The position numbers and the translations under genes are program-made. 64,000 nucleotides of DNA, from positions 36,881,555-36,945,554 of the forward strand of contig OY744613.1 in NCBI GenBank assembly GCA_963556255.1, written 5' to 3'. Positions 21,901-34,400 of this stretch are shown here, piece by piece. Numbering within the stretch: the first letter of the stretch is position 1; every line of letters starts with the position of its first letter. Origin of the DNA: Allolobophora icterica (taxonomy: Eukaryota; Annelida; Clitellata; Crassiclitellata; Lumbricidae). The notes under the pieces were generated by a model. The model was not told the DNA's origin. It saw only the letters and a program-made list of their open reading frames with translations, and made no database searches.

Positions 21901-24900
21901 TTTGGATGTTAGATCTTTCATGCCTCTCCAAGTATTGTCCAACAGCGTGATATCATCTGCAAAATCCAGGTCCCTCAACCTGTCTCCATCCACCCATCTC
22001 AGTCAGGTACCAGCTTCACTCACCACTCTTGCCATCACCCAGACCACAACCAGGGAAAAAATCATTAATGACAGCACATCCTTGTCACACTCCTGTCACA
22101 ATCTGAAACCATTCTCCCACCTCTCGTAAAAGTTTTGGATGATGTCAATTATGATGTCCATAATTCTATGGTGGATAAGCAATGCATATATAAGCTGGAC
22201 ATGCATTGCAGATTGCAGATGGACCTATGTTGGGGTGCTAGTTCTTCCATGAAGCTGAGGTTTGCTTGTGGTTGTTTTACTAGAGTGGCAGAGTAGTCCG
22301 GTCATTAAATAGTTGAGGTTCAACAAAATTTGAAGAAAAGATTTCTCGATGGGTTTCACCTCTTTGATACGTCTACATTACAGGAAAAAAAGGTTACCAA
22401 AATATGACATGGGGAACTATGTGAAAATGGGTCAAATCCAAGATGGCCGCCGTCAAAACTAACAAAAGTGGAAAAAATTTCATATATGGAACCACTTCAA
22501 GTTAAAAACATCTATGATAAGTCTATTCATATCAGCATATTCATATACATGTTATGGAATGTAATTTTCAAGTTAAATGCTAAAAAAAACAAAATGGCCA
22601 CCAAGAGTTGACGAAAAAAGCAAAATTATCATGTCTACATATCTAACGGCTATAGTCCAGGCAATTTACAGTTAGACCTGGGCAAAATTGCATCAGAAGG
22701 TTTTTAAACGGTTTCTTGTTCATAAAAAATTACTGAATAACATATAAAAAAATCCCCCAAAATCCGACCACGGGAACACCCCCAAAAATGAATTTAAAAA
22801 TGGCGGATTGGGGGTTTCCTAAGAAATGCCAATAATATTACATATAATTTGCAGTTAGACCTGGGCAAAATTGCTTCAGAAGCTTTTTAAACGGTTTCCT
22901 GCTCAGGAACCATTGCTGAATAGCATGTCCAAAATCCCCCCAAATCGGACAACGGGAACACCCCCAAAATGGCCAAATCCAATATGGCCGCCATCAACCA
23001 CATTGGAGAAATCACCTTTTTTGTTTTTTAGAGTATATGCACGTGTAATACCTCTAATATTACTGATTTTGGTATGTAGAATTCATTTCTGATATTGTTT
23101 TTACCATTCGGGGTCATCTTCACCTTGAAAGGTCATGGCCAAGGTCATTTTTGGAAGATTGGAAAGTGAAGTTTTTGTTTTTTAAAGTATATGCACGTGC
23201 AATTCCTCAAATGTTGCTGATTTCAGTATGTAGAATTCATTTCTGATATTGTCTTTGCCATTTGGGGTCATCTTCACCTTGAAAGGTCAGGGTCAAGGTC
23301 ATTTTGGCAGATTGAGAAATTCACCTTTTTTGTTTTCTAGAGTAAATGCATGTGTAATACCTCTAATGTTACTGATTTCGGTATGTAGAATTCATTTCTG
23401 ATATTGTTTCGCTTTCTGGGTCATCTTCACCTTGAAAGGTCATGGTCAAGGTCATTTTGTTACATCGATGACGCCATCAAGCAAACTTTCCATCATTCGG
23501 TAAATGCGGCTACTGTCGAGGATTCTATGCCAATCTTTGCAGAATGTGACTGCATCAACTTCCTACGTTAGGGATCGTGGTATCTGGAACAGGTGAAAGT
23601 GTTGGAGTTCACACATCCTGAGCTCTGTGTGAGCCAGTGGATTGTTCAGGATGGCCCAGGATGGTTCTGTGCTGTCGGAGGTGGCATGAAGGTCGAGCAG
23701 ACCATCCAGCGAATGTCGATGGGTCCTGGAGGTCACTATGTGGTAGGAGCCACACGCAATGCCACTGCTGTAGCAGAGTTCGAGCTCTTGTTCCAGGAGA
23801 TCGGGTCTATCACAAGCCTTCTCAATTTTCTCACCTCTAACCACCCCAATAGCCACACAGAAAACCATCTACAGCATGCATTGAGCATCACTCGCCGTCT
23901 TGCATTTAACCATAACATGTCTAAGCTGTTAGACTTCGTGCTAGAGCGGCAGAATTTATACTCGGTGACAGTCAATGTGCCAATGCAACTGCACAACCTG
24001 CTCACAAAGGTGGAGGTTGACCGAAAGGTGGTTACCCGCCTGCTTAACTTTCTTGAGAATGATCAGCATGCTCAGCATGCCTACCGCTCACACAGGCAGG
24101 AGAGATTAGTTGAGAAGACCAAGAAAATTAGCACGACTTCATCCTCAGAAGACACCATCAACAATGGAGAAGCAGAAGAACGACCTGTCATCCAAGGAGA
24201 TGACAAAGGTGCATTAGAACATGGACATTGCTAAGGAGCGCGGTATGGACTTCAGGCAGGTACTCACACACAATTTGCTCTCAGCATCTCCACTTTTCGA
24301 TAGTGATCTTCCAGCTCACACCAACAAGTCACTACTTGCTGGGAAGATTCAGCCTAGACTGGACCTCACCCAATGGCGTGAGGAGTCTAATCTTCACATG
24401 TTGCGGTAGATTTCATGTCTAAGATCTACAAAAATGTAAACACTTATTCCAGCTGCTGCGACAGCATCGCTTCCACAGCTGAGACATCTCAATGTGGGAG
24501 GCAAGTACCTGATGGATGAATTACACAGTTTGGAAGAGGGATGAAGCTGAGGTTATGATGGTGTCGATGGCCACACCAAGATTAGGGAATTGTGCAATTG
24601 GCATCTGCTGCATCTTAGACATAAAATTTACCACAACATGTTTGGCAAGAGTAGACTTTTGAAGCCATTGGGTGAGATTCAGTCTAGGCTCAATCTCCCC
24701 AATAAGTAAATTGGCATAGAATCCTCGACAGTAGCCGCATTTACCGAATGATGGAAAGTTTGCTTGATGGCGTCATCGATGTAACAAAATGACCTTGACC
24801 ATGACCTTTCAAGGTGAAGATGACCCAGAAGGCGAAAACAATATCAGAAATGAATTCTACATACCGAAATCAGTAACATTAGAGGTATTACACATGCATA

Positions 24901-27900
24901 TACTTTAGAAAACAAAAAAGGTGAATTTCTCAATCTGCCAAAATGACCTTGACCCTGACCTTTCAAGGTGAAGATGACCCCAAATGGCAAAGACAATATC
25001 AGAAATGAATTCTACATACTGAAATCAGCAACATTTGAGGTATTGCACGTGCATATACTTTAAAAAACAAAAACTTCACTTTCCAATCTTCCAAAAATGA
25101 CCTTGGCCATGACCTTTCAAGGTGAAGATGACCCGAATGGTAAAAACAACATCAGAAATGAATTCTACATACCAAAATCAGTAATATTAGAGGTATTACA
25201 CGTGCATATACTCTAAAAAACAAAAAAGGTGATTTCTCCAATGTGGTTGATGGCGGCCATATTGGATTTGGCCATTTTGGGGGTGTTCCCGTTGTCCGAT
25301 TTGGGGGGATTTTGGACATGCTATTCAGCAATGGTTCCTGAGCAGGAAACCGTTTAAAAAGCTTCTGAAGCAATTTTGCCCAGGTCTAACTGCAAATTAT
25401 GTGTAATATTATTGGCATTTCTTAGGAAACCCCCAATCCGCCATTTTTAAATTCATTTTTGGGGGTGTTCCCGTGGTCGGATTTTGGGGGATTTTTTATA
25501 TGTTATTCAGCAATTTTTTCTGAACAAGAAACCGTTTAAAAACCTTCTGATGCAATTTTGCCCAGGTCTAACTGTAAATTGCCTGGACTATAGCCTTTAG
25601 ATATGTAGACATGATAATTTTGCTTTTTTCGTCAACTCTTGGTGGCCATTTTGTTTTTTTAGCATTTAACTTGAAAATTACATTCCATAACATGTATATG
25701 AATATGCTGATATGAATAGACTCATCATAGATGTTTTTAACTTTGAAATTTTTTCCACTTTTGTTAATTTTGACGGCGGCCATCTTGGATTTGACCCATT
25801 TTCACATAGTTCCCCATGTCATATTTTGGTAACCTTTTTTTCCTGTAATGTAGAGGTATCAAAGAGGTGAAACCCATCGAGAAACCTTTTCTTCAAATTT
25901 TGTTGAACCTCCATTAAAAATTGTTGTTTAATGACTGGACTAGAGGGCTTGTTTGATAGTGACAGCCGTCTGAGAGAGACATGATAGGAGACCTATGACT
26001 AACATAAACAAGGGTGAGGTAACCAGTGCAGCGTAATAGCTAGGTAGAAAGCCTCTAACATTAAGCAGTCTGTTATTGAAGGGAAATGGTTCAGAGTCAA
26101 GTGAAATATTCAGTCATCCATTTCGTTTGAGCTCAACGGAATGACTATCTTTTGAGTGTCATTTAAGTAGTGAAAGACATGTTTGGTCAATGGCTTCTTT
26201 TCCCTTAATAAGGATTACTGATCAGTTTAGATTTCTGGAGAGCCAGCTCTAAGTCAAGTGTAGCATATTTTTTGCATCAATTCTTGTGTAAGGTTAAATA
26301 ATTGAGTTTTGTCTGTAAATATAACAGAGAAGGCAAAGTCTGTAGCTTAACTCTTAGTTCAGTAGTACAGAGCAGTATATTTTACAGCGTCAGACAATGT
26401 TCAGATTTAACTGAGTATAACCTCTACAGGGACGATGAGTGGGTCAGTACATACAATAATGCAGGGTGATTAAACTAGTTGATACCAGTAGTTATAAACA
26501 TTAAACAATGGTCAGATATATCAAGTCATTGCATTAAAAGTATTACATCATTTGCTTTCAGGGCTGAGTGACTACATGTATATTATAATTCATACAAGGT
26601 AAAAAACTTACTGATATATGACGTTACAAACATCAAATAATGTTCTATGAGTGGGTTATGATGCAGTTAGCTTAGCATCCAACAAAAGCCTTTGAGTTCC
26701 CTAGCTTCCTTCAGCAACATCTCGCTTAGTAACTTTGGGTAGATTTCCAAACTCAACCTGCCTAATCTACAGCACTGCTTTCCTGATATCTCCTTTTCAG
26801 CTATTGTGTGCAATCTGGGGAGACCTTGGGTCAGGGATTGACTTTCTCAGAGCATGTGAAGAATGTATGTCAAACATAACTTTACCACATCTTACGTGAC
26901 CTGGACAGCGGCACAATTTGTCATATCAATACGAAGATACACTTACGAGAGCAGCTGGCTTCCAGAATTCCTGCTGTCACTAAAGTATCACCAAACAAAC
27001 AGTAATGTGGCATCTTCTTTCCAACAATCCCACATACCACTGGACCTAAATAAATACAAAAAGACACATATAACTACATCATCTTTATAGGCTAACCTAC
27101 AAACACCTGTGCCAGAGCTTGATTAAAATAGCCTTTCCAGCTGTCATTTACAGCTTCTGGGAATTGTTTTCTTACCTGAAGCAGTACAGTTTACCTTGGG
27201 TAATAATAATAACAATAATAATAATTATGAATCATGAATCAAGAACTTGGAGGAATGGCAAGATCTACAGTAGAAGAAAATATCTTGCCCATGTGATGTC
27301 TAGCAGGTTCAAAGATGGTGACATAAAAAGAGCCTTAAATTGTTCGTTTGATGATGATGATGATGATGATGATGTTCCAGTGGAAGATTCACCTACAGTG
27401 ATGGAAGAACTGCAGAAGCACTCAAGTGCTTACAGTTACAGGAGAACCTTACCATACCCGCAGAAATATAAGTTTGAAGCCACACAGGTTTCTGGAAAGA
27501 TGGTCTGTAATGCTATAGCTTCCTTTCCAGCGGCACCAAATGGCTTCACAACACAACATCTCAAGGACCTTCTGTTTGACAAAACAGAAATGGATTTTGT
27601 GGAGACTGCTACTGGCCTAATCAATTTATTGTCGAGAAGTGAGTTACCAAAACACATTGCAATTCTAGACTGATAGCACTGCGGAAAAAGATGGCAGAAT
27701 CAGACCAATTGCAATAGGATACACTTGCGACGCATGGCTGCCAAATGTGTCTGCCATGTTGATAGACAATACCATCTCTCAGTCTGTCACCACTCCAAAT
27801 CAGCATGGAATTATTAGGACGGGAGGAGGCTGCTGTCCATGCAACTGGACAATATTTGCAGTCTATGCCTGAAAACCACATTGCTATGAAACTGGACTTC

Positions 27901-30900
27901 TCAAATGCCTTCAATGCTCTAAGAAGAGACTCCATGTTAGAGGCAGTTGCAGCAGAAACTCCAGAAATATACAGGTATGCCTTTGACAACTATACTCACT
28001 CCCCTAGACAACATACTCTGTCATACTAGACAACATACTATTCTTTTCGTGATAATGACCCTTTAGGACCACTGGAGTTTTTCACAACTGCAGAAGACCG
28101 GCAGAGACTTGAGCGACTCCTAGCAAGAAGCCGGCGCCTGGGGTTTCTCTGGGATGGCGCACCAATGGTGGCTGAGCGGGTGGAACTGGCGGAGGACCGC
28201 CTGCTCAATGCCATTGTGTGGAACGAAGCTCACGTTCTAAGAGCCCCTTCCTGCCAACAAAATGTCGACGACTACGAGCCCACCCATTTGAACGTCCGGA
28301 CAAAGATAATAAAAATTATATCTCCCACATCCTCTATAAAAAAATTTGAGTACATTCCACAACAACCCATAACCAGCATAACTTTAATTTATATTATTTA
28401 CATTATCTATTCTCTTGTTCATGGTTGCGGTGTGCCAACCAGTTTTGCGTAATAAACGAATATACTACTGGTGATACATCCACTTCTTGAGAGTTTGACA
28501 ACCCCATTCAATATAGGCCATATGGATGATCTAACTCTTGCTGGACCTATCAATACAGCCAAGTACACCATGAGCCTCATAGAGACACACACTTCCATGT
28601 ATGGTCTACAGTTGAAGAAGGGTAAAATGTGAAGTGTCTGTTAGAAATTACAATAATGCAAACAAGAATCAGGCCTTTGCAGAGTTTGAAAATGTGCCTG
28701 TTGTAGATTTGACCTTGGTGGGAGTGCTGCTACTGCCAGGCAGGGCTGTTGATAAATCCATTCATAAAAAGGTTTAAGACCTGGTAAAGCACCTCAAGGC
28801 TTGAGACGCTACATCCACATGACTCATTCACTTTGCTGACAAGCAGCTTAAGCATACTGAAGCTGCTACATTAAGAATATCAGCCTGCTTCTTAAACGAA
28901 GGATTTCTACGTGATTTTGACAAAAGTCTGGAGAGCAGGATTGTGTAGTCTTCTCAATATTCACATAGCGACGATCAATGGATCCAGGCATCTTTGTGAG
29001 AAACGGTGGTCTGGGCATTCATAGTGCTGATATGCTGGCAACTTCTGCCCTTCTGGCATCAGCTGCAGGTTCGCGAAGCCTTCAAGACCACCTGCTACAC
29101 CGCATCGCAGTAACAGCCATGGCAGAAGCTTCTAGATCTTGGTCTTCAAAATCAAACGTATTTCCTCTCATCGAGCAGAAGGCTCATGAGCAGAAGGCTC
29201 ATATACAAAGAGAATGGGACAGCATACTTATTTTGCATGCTCTTTAAGGTCTGTCAGAAAGTGTGGGCAATTGTTGGGCCATGCAATCACCTCAATCAGG
29301 AGACTGGCTTCATGCACTTCCCATCACCATGGAAAATTGTGGATGCAAGGAGAGGTACTAAGAACAGCAGCTGGCATCCAGGAGCGTAGCCAGACTTAAA
29401 TTCAAGAGGAGGCAAAAGATCTTGAAAAAAAATGTGATGACCTTTTTTGGGAGATTTCTCTCAACAACATTTGATTTGGGATTTTGTCTTAAATTTCTTC
29501 TTTTGGGCTATGATTCACCGTTCAAGAGGAGGCAAAATCCAGGTGCAGGGCTATAACCCAAGGAAAATTTTAAAATTTATAAAACCAATGTAGCTATGCC
29601 TATGCTGGCATCCAGTTGGGGAGCGTGCTGTATGAACTACACACATGGAAATGTGGCAAGAAAGTAGAACCTGATGGCCATTGTGGATTCTCATGGATCA
29701 AAGGAGCATGTAGGAAACAATGGCATGGCAAGGTAAATAACATGATTTAGCAGGCTATCACTAGAGCCAAAACACTGGCCATCAAAGAGCACAATGGCCT
29801 CTCCATAGTAAAAGGCCTGATGGAGTCACCAGAGGTCGTTTCTTGGCAAGTGATGTCACAATACTGAATACATTCACAGCATCATATGAGCATTTAATAC
29901 CACAAAACAGGTTTGACATAGAAAAAGCAGCTCGTAATAACGAATGCAAATACGCTGCTATCTCACAGTCGCACCGTTTCATCCCTGTTGATATCAGAAC
30001 AACAGGAAGCTGACACACTGAGTTACTGGAGTTTGTCCAAGAACTGGGAAGCAAGATTAAAGCAGTGACAGATGACCAGTGCAAAACAAGCCATCTGCAC
30101 CAGCACTTATCAGTTGCCCTCCAAATGGGAAACTCCCTGTCTGTTTTAGGTACTTCAGATTGGAACAATCAGGAGACCGAGTAGCCCAGGACTGAATGAC
30201 GGTTTACAGGCACAGTTGACCGAAAAAAGTCAAGTTGACTTTTTTCGGTCAACTGTGCCTGTAAACCTGTATATTAGTCTGTATATATGAGTTTGAAGAA
30301 ATAAATTTGATATAATAATAATAATAATAAAATAATAATAATGGTAATAATAATGGTAATGATGATAATGATAATGATAATAATAAAAGAGCACAACCCT
30401 CGTACTCCAGTCCGCCATTCTCGACCGATGCTTGGTGGTGGATGACCCCATCTGGGGAGTTAATGACAGTCTGTAGGGAGACACTCCCACCTTGTGTCGA
30501 CCTTTTTCCAACCAAGCAGGCTATCTGGGATAGACTGGTGGTTGAGGCGGACAGATCGGCGGTTTGGGCGGGTGCCGACAAACCTTCGGACCGGGCACGC
30601 TTGCTGGCGGTCGCATTTCCACATTCCGGTGACTGGCTGTCTGTTTTACCAATTACCTCGTGCGGCCTGTGCCTGAGTAACGAGGCGGTGCATGTGGCGA
30701 TCGGCCTCTGCTTGGGCCTCGATCTCTGTGGCCCCCATCGGTGTGGCTGCGGAGATTTGGTTGGTCCTGATGGCCAACATGGCCTCGTTTGTTGGTTGGC
30801 TTTCGGGCGATCTCTTCGCCATTATGACATCAATGATATAGTCTGGCGAGCCCTTCGGAAGGCTGAGGTCCCGAATACGAAGGAGCCATCTGGCTTGTTC

Positions 30901-31384
30901 CGCACGGATGGCAAGAGACCGGACGGGGCCACAATGGTTCCGTGGGCGGCGGGTAGATACTTGGCCTGGGACGCCATGGTGATACACACCTGTGCGGCAT
31001 CCTACATTGCTCACACAGCAAATGCAGCGGGGCCGCGGTGGAACAGGCTGCCATTCGTAAAGATGAGAAATATTCAGGGCTACCACCGTCCCACCTATTT
31101 CTGCCCATTGCCTTCAAAACGTTGGGGCCAATCAACGCTGCCGGGGTCGATTTCATTCGCGAGGTCGGTCGGCGCCTTTCAGCCGCTTCTGGGGAGCCGT
31201 GAGAGGGCACCTTTCTTTTCCAGCACCTCTCAATCTGCATTCAACGTTATAATGCCATCGCATTCCGTGGCACATTCAAGGACTCAACGGAGGACGAGGC
31301 CTAATTTCCTGGAATAAACATAACAACAAATTAATATCTAAGTCCCCGAGGGATCATATGTACCTTGGGGCAAAAAAAATAAAA

Positions 31385-31432
<48 letters not shown>

Positions 31433-34400
31433 CCTAACAGCATAGAGTTTCCACCCAATGAAGTTCGGAAACCAAATACCAATTCACCTTTATTGATTAT
31501 AAGCCATATGATAACTAAGATGTCATAAAAAACTTGCAATTTCTTAGTGCCTGAAAATATAAAAATAGCTTTAAAATTAGTCACCACAAATCAAGTCTTG
31601 AAACTAGGATTTTGTTCAGCAACACTGAAATACAGTCACATCTAAATATGGAACTGAGAGCAAATGTGAAAGAAAAATTACAGGTCTTTGAACTACAAAA
31701 CTACAAAACAGCGTCTGGGATCTTATTGTCATTCTGGACAGAGTTTTCCATATTACACTAAGTTAATTACCTCTGCAGTCCTGGTATCACTTTCACAGGG
31801 AGCATACGGTATGTCAATTGAAGTCTTCTTTATGCTTCTTTGCATACAATTCACTTAAGAGGTGATAAATTGACCTATCCCACATAAGGCAGAAGCATGT
31901 ATACAGGGTGGCATGCGTTCTTCTGATGTCCTGAGCTGCAATCTTCCATAACTATAAGAAAACTGCATTGACATTGCTACCAAGCCAATTGTGACCAATC
32001 TTACCAAAAATGATTGGTTTTCACCCTGGTAAAGGCATTGGTGGAATACTGCAAGTGTGGATATTTCCAATCATGTCAACCACATTTGTAGTCAGGTCCA
32101 CCGCTTCATTTACGCTCTTTGCACCTTAGTAGCTCACAGTCTAAAAGGACCTAGTGTATATGATATGGTTAGAACAACTATCCTGTCTAGAATACTTTAT
32201 GCTTCCCCTGCCTGGTAAAGCTTTGCTACTCAAGGTGGGGGACGTGGTGGTGTAGTGGTATGTTCGGTGCCTTGTAACCAGAGGGTCGCAGGTTCAAATC
32301 TACCTCAAGCCGCTGCGTAGCGACCAATGCGCCATCGATGTTCTGTCATATTGTTGTGTGCACTTCAGAACTCTGTAAGGAGGGCAATATCAAAATACAG
32401 TTGTATTGTATTGTATTGTATAAAGTGACATCAATAAACTATCTTCAATTAATAGAAGATTAATTAGAGGACATTACCTTCTTGAAGATAACACTTAACC
32501 CTTCTTATGCCCAACTCTGTCTACAAGCTGATATCCGCCTCTTCTCTGCCATAAGGAGCTTTAGTGGTCATGTCCTTCATGACTTATTGCCTCAAATTAA
32601 ATTGACGGGATATATTTTGCACCCTAGAGTCCATAATCTAACTATGCCACACACTGATAATAATCTGGCTAGAAAAACCTTTATTATTAGGATGCTTTCT
32701 GATGTTATTTAATTAATAAATCTCTTAATTTTGTTTCCCTTTAACAAATTTTCATTCCAAATTTTATTAGATTCTTATTACTCCTGATTTATATTTCTCT
32801 CAGCTTGTTCACCAATATGCGGTTTGGTTTTAGTTTTTTCAATAAAATAATATTAATAATAATAATGAATAGCCTCAGTAATTTACCTGAATGCACTCCA
32901 ATTCTGATTTTTATTATTTTCTCTGGTTTTGTTGGCATTCTAAACTCTGAAATGGAGGTGAGAATCTGTAAGGCCATCTTTCCTATCTCTGACGCATTGC
33001 GATAATTCAGCTGAGGTACACCACTAGCAGCAATATAAGCATCACCAATAATTTCCACCTAAAAACAAACATCATCGGATACTCACTGTGAAACATCAGC
33101 AGTCAAATTTCTGGCTGACTTTTTATAAATGCTGGAGCAGTCTTTTAGGCGCCGCCATTTGGGCGCCAAGACACATTGGTGTCTGCCATTTAGGCACCAG
33201 GACTTTTGGGCACTATTTCGATAAATGTATTATTAGTGCTACTAATACCACAGCAGTAATTAGTCCTTATCTTATTTTTCTTAATGTATTATTCAATATT
33301 GGTCATGTGGATTCAATGGTAGCTATTGGAAATGGATTAATATCATTAATTGTTAATTATTTTATTGATTATTTAATAATAATTACTAATCCATACTGAT
33401 CACAATCTGTTGCAAACATTTGACTGTTCCTATGTCTAAATCTGCAAAGATTGTCAGATGGTATTTCACATTACTATTTACTAGTGATAAGATGCCTTAA
33501 GGGCAAACTGAATGTAGAAGCAGATTGCCTCTCACGCTTGTAAGTGATCATTTTGTAGCTAAGTTTGTTCTGAGTGTAACTGATGGCTTTCAGTGTTTAT
33601 AGTAGATTGTAAGTAAGTTGTGTTGTATTTATAGATCAAACAAGTGTGTGATCTTTCACCTTTACACATGATAAAAACAGCAATGCTATATCTACGTATA
33701 CCAGATGTAGACTGAGAATTGCTGTACCTACCTTATAGACGTCATACTTGTCCATGACGCTGTCAAAGAGAGTGTACAAGTTGCTTAGAAGAGCTACAAC
33801 CTAAATTCAGATAACATGAACAACAGAAGGCTTACATGGAGGCACTGATGGACTGCCTGCATAGAAGCAGTGCTGAGATAGTGTGAAACAGACAGACAGA
33901 CTGAGACAGATAGTAAGGTGTGACAATATGTGTGAAAGAAGAAGCTGGATACGATTAGTCAGCAAACACTAGCACCTCCATACTGCTCACTGAAATCCAG
34001 GTCATACAGCATAAGGCTATAACAGACATTTCATTACTTTCAGTCAGTTTATTTTCACAATCGAATTTCCTACAATAAGCAAGGGTAATAACTACGTAAC
34101 AAAACATTGTAAAGCCGAATCATTTGATTCTGATTCATTATCCCCTCATTGATTAGACTGCACTGTATGGAGGCCTAGTGACTGCAATAGCATAGCTCTA
34201 GATCTACAAGTTAATGTGCACTGAAGCATCTATGAAGAATATTTATAGAGAGCTATTAAATGGATATAAAACAGTCCTAATCCGAACCTGTACCATCTAG
34301 ACACCAAGCCACCTGTTATGCTCAATCATTACTAGTTAGCCACTGCATCTGGGCTAATTAGACCTATCTTCTACAGTAGCTGCTTGTGTGAGTAGGATGC

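Larger units (their letters stand above)
27240..30180 (+). pseudogene. LINE-B, long degenerate copy
   Basis: The pieces in order are: [20 protein letters not shown], an [12 protein letters not shown] block, [23 protein letters not shown] RT motif A ([20 protein letters not shown] at about 27888), [10 protein letters not shown] (RT active site, MDD instead of YADD) at about 28517, [20 protein letters not shown] at about 28999, and C-terminal remnants to 30180. It is interrupted by a LINE-A fragment (28075-28470) and a MITE (29379-29604). Frameshifts and stops throughout. Confidence 0.8.

Noticed and set aside
23563..24005. Minus-strand frames opposite the element-borne ORF
   Set aside because: They do not resemble any family, and the plus frame explains the conservation.
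32234..32421. Functional tRNA gene
   Set aside because: A and B boxes are present, but the sequence runs into a SINE body with a TTGTA tail and shows no convincing cloverleaf.
33088..33399. 103-codon plus frame with hydrophobic segments
   Set aside because: No homology. Part adjoins a gypsy RNase H remnant and the rest is AT-rich; a membrane protein call would be speculation.
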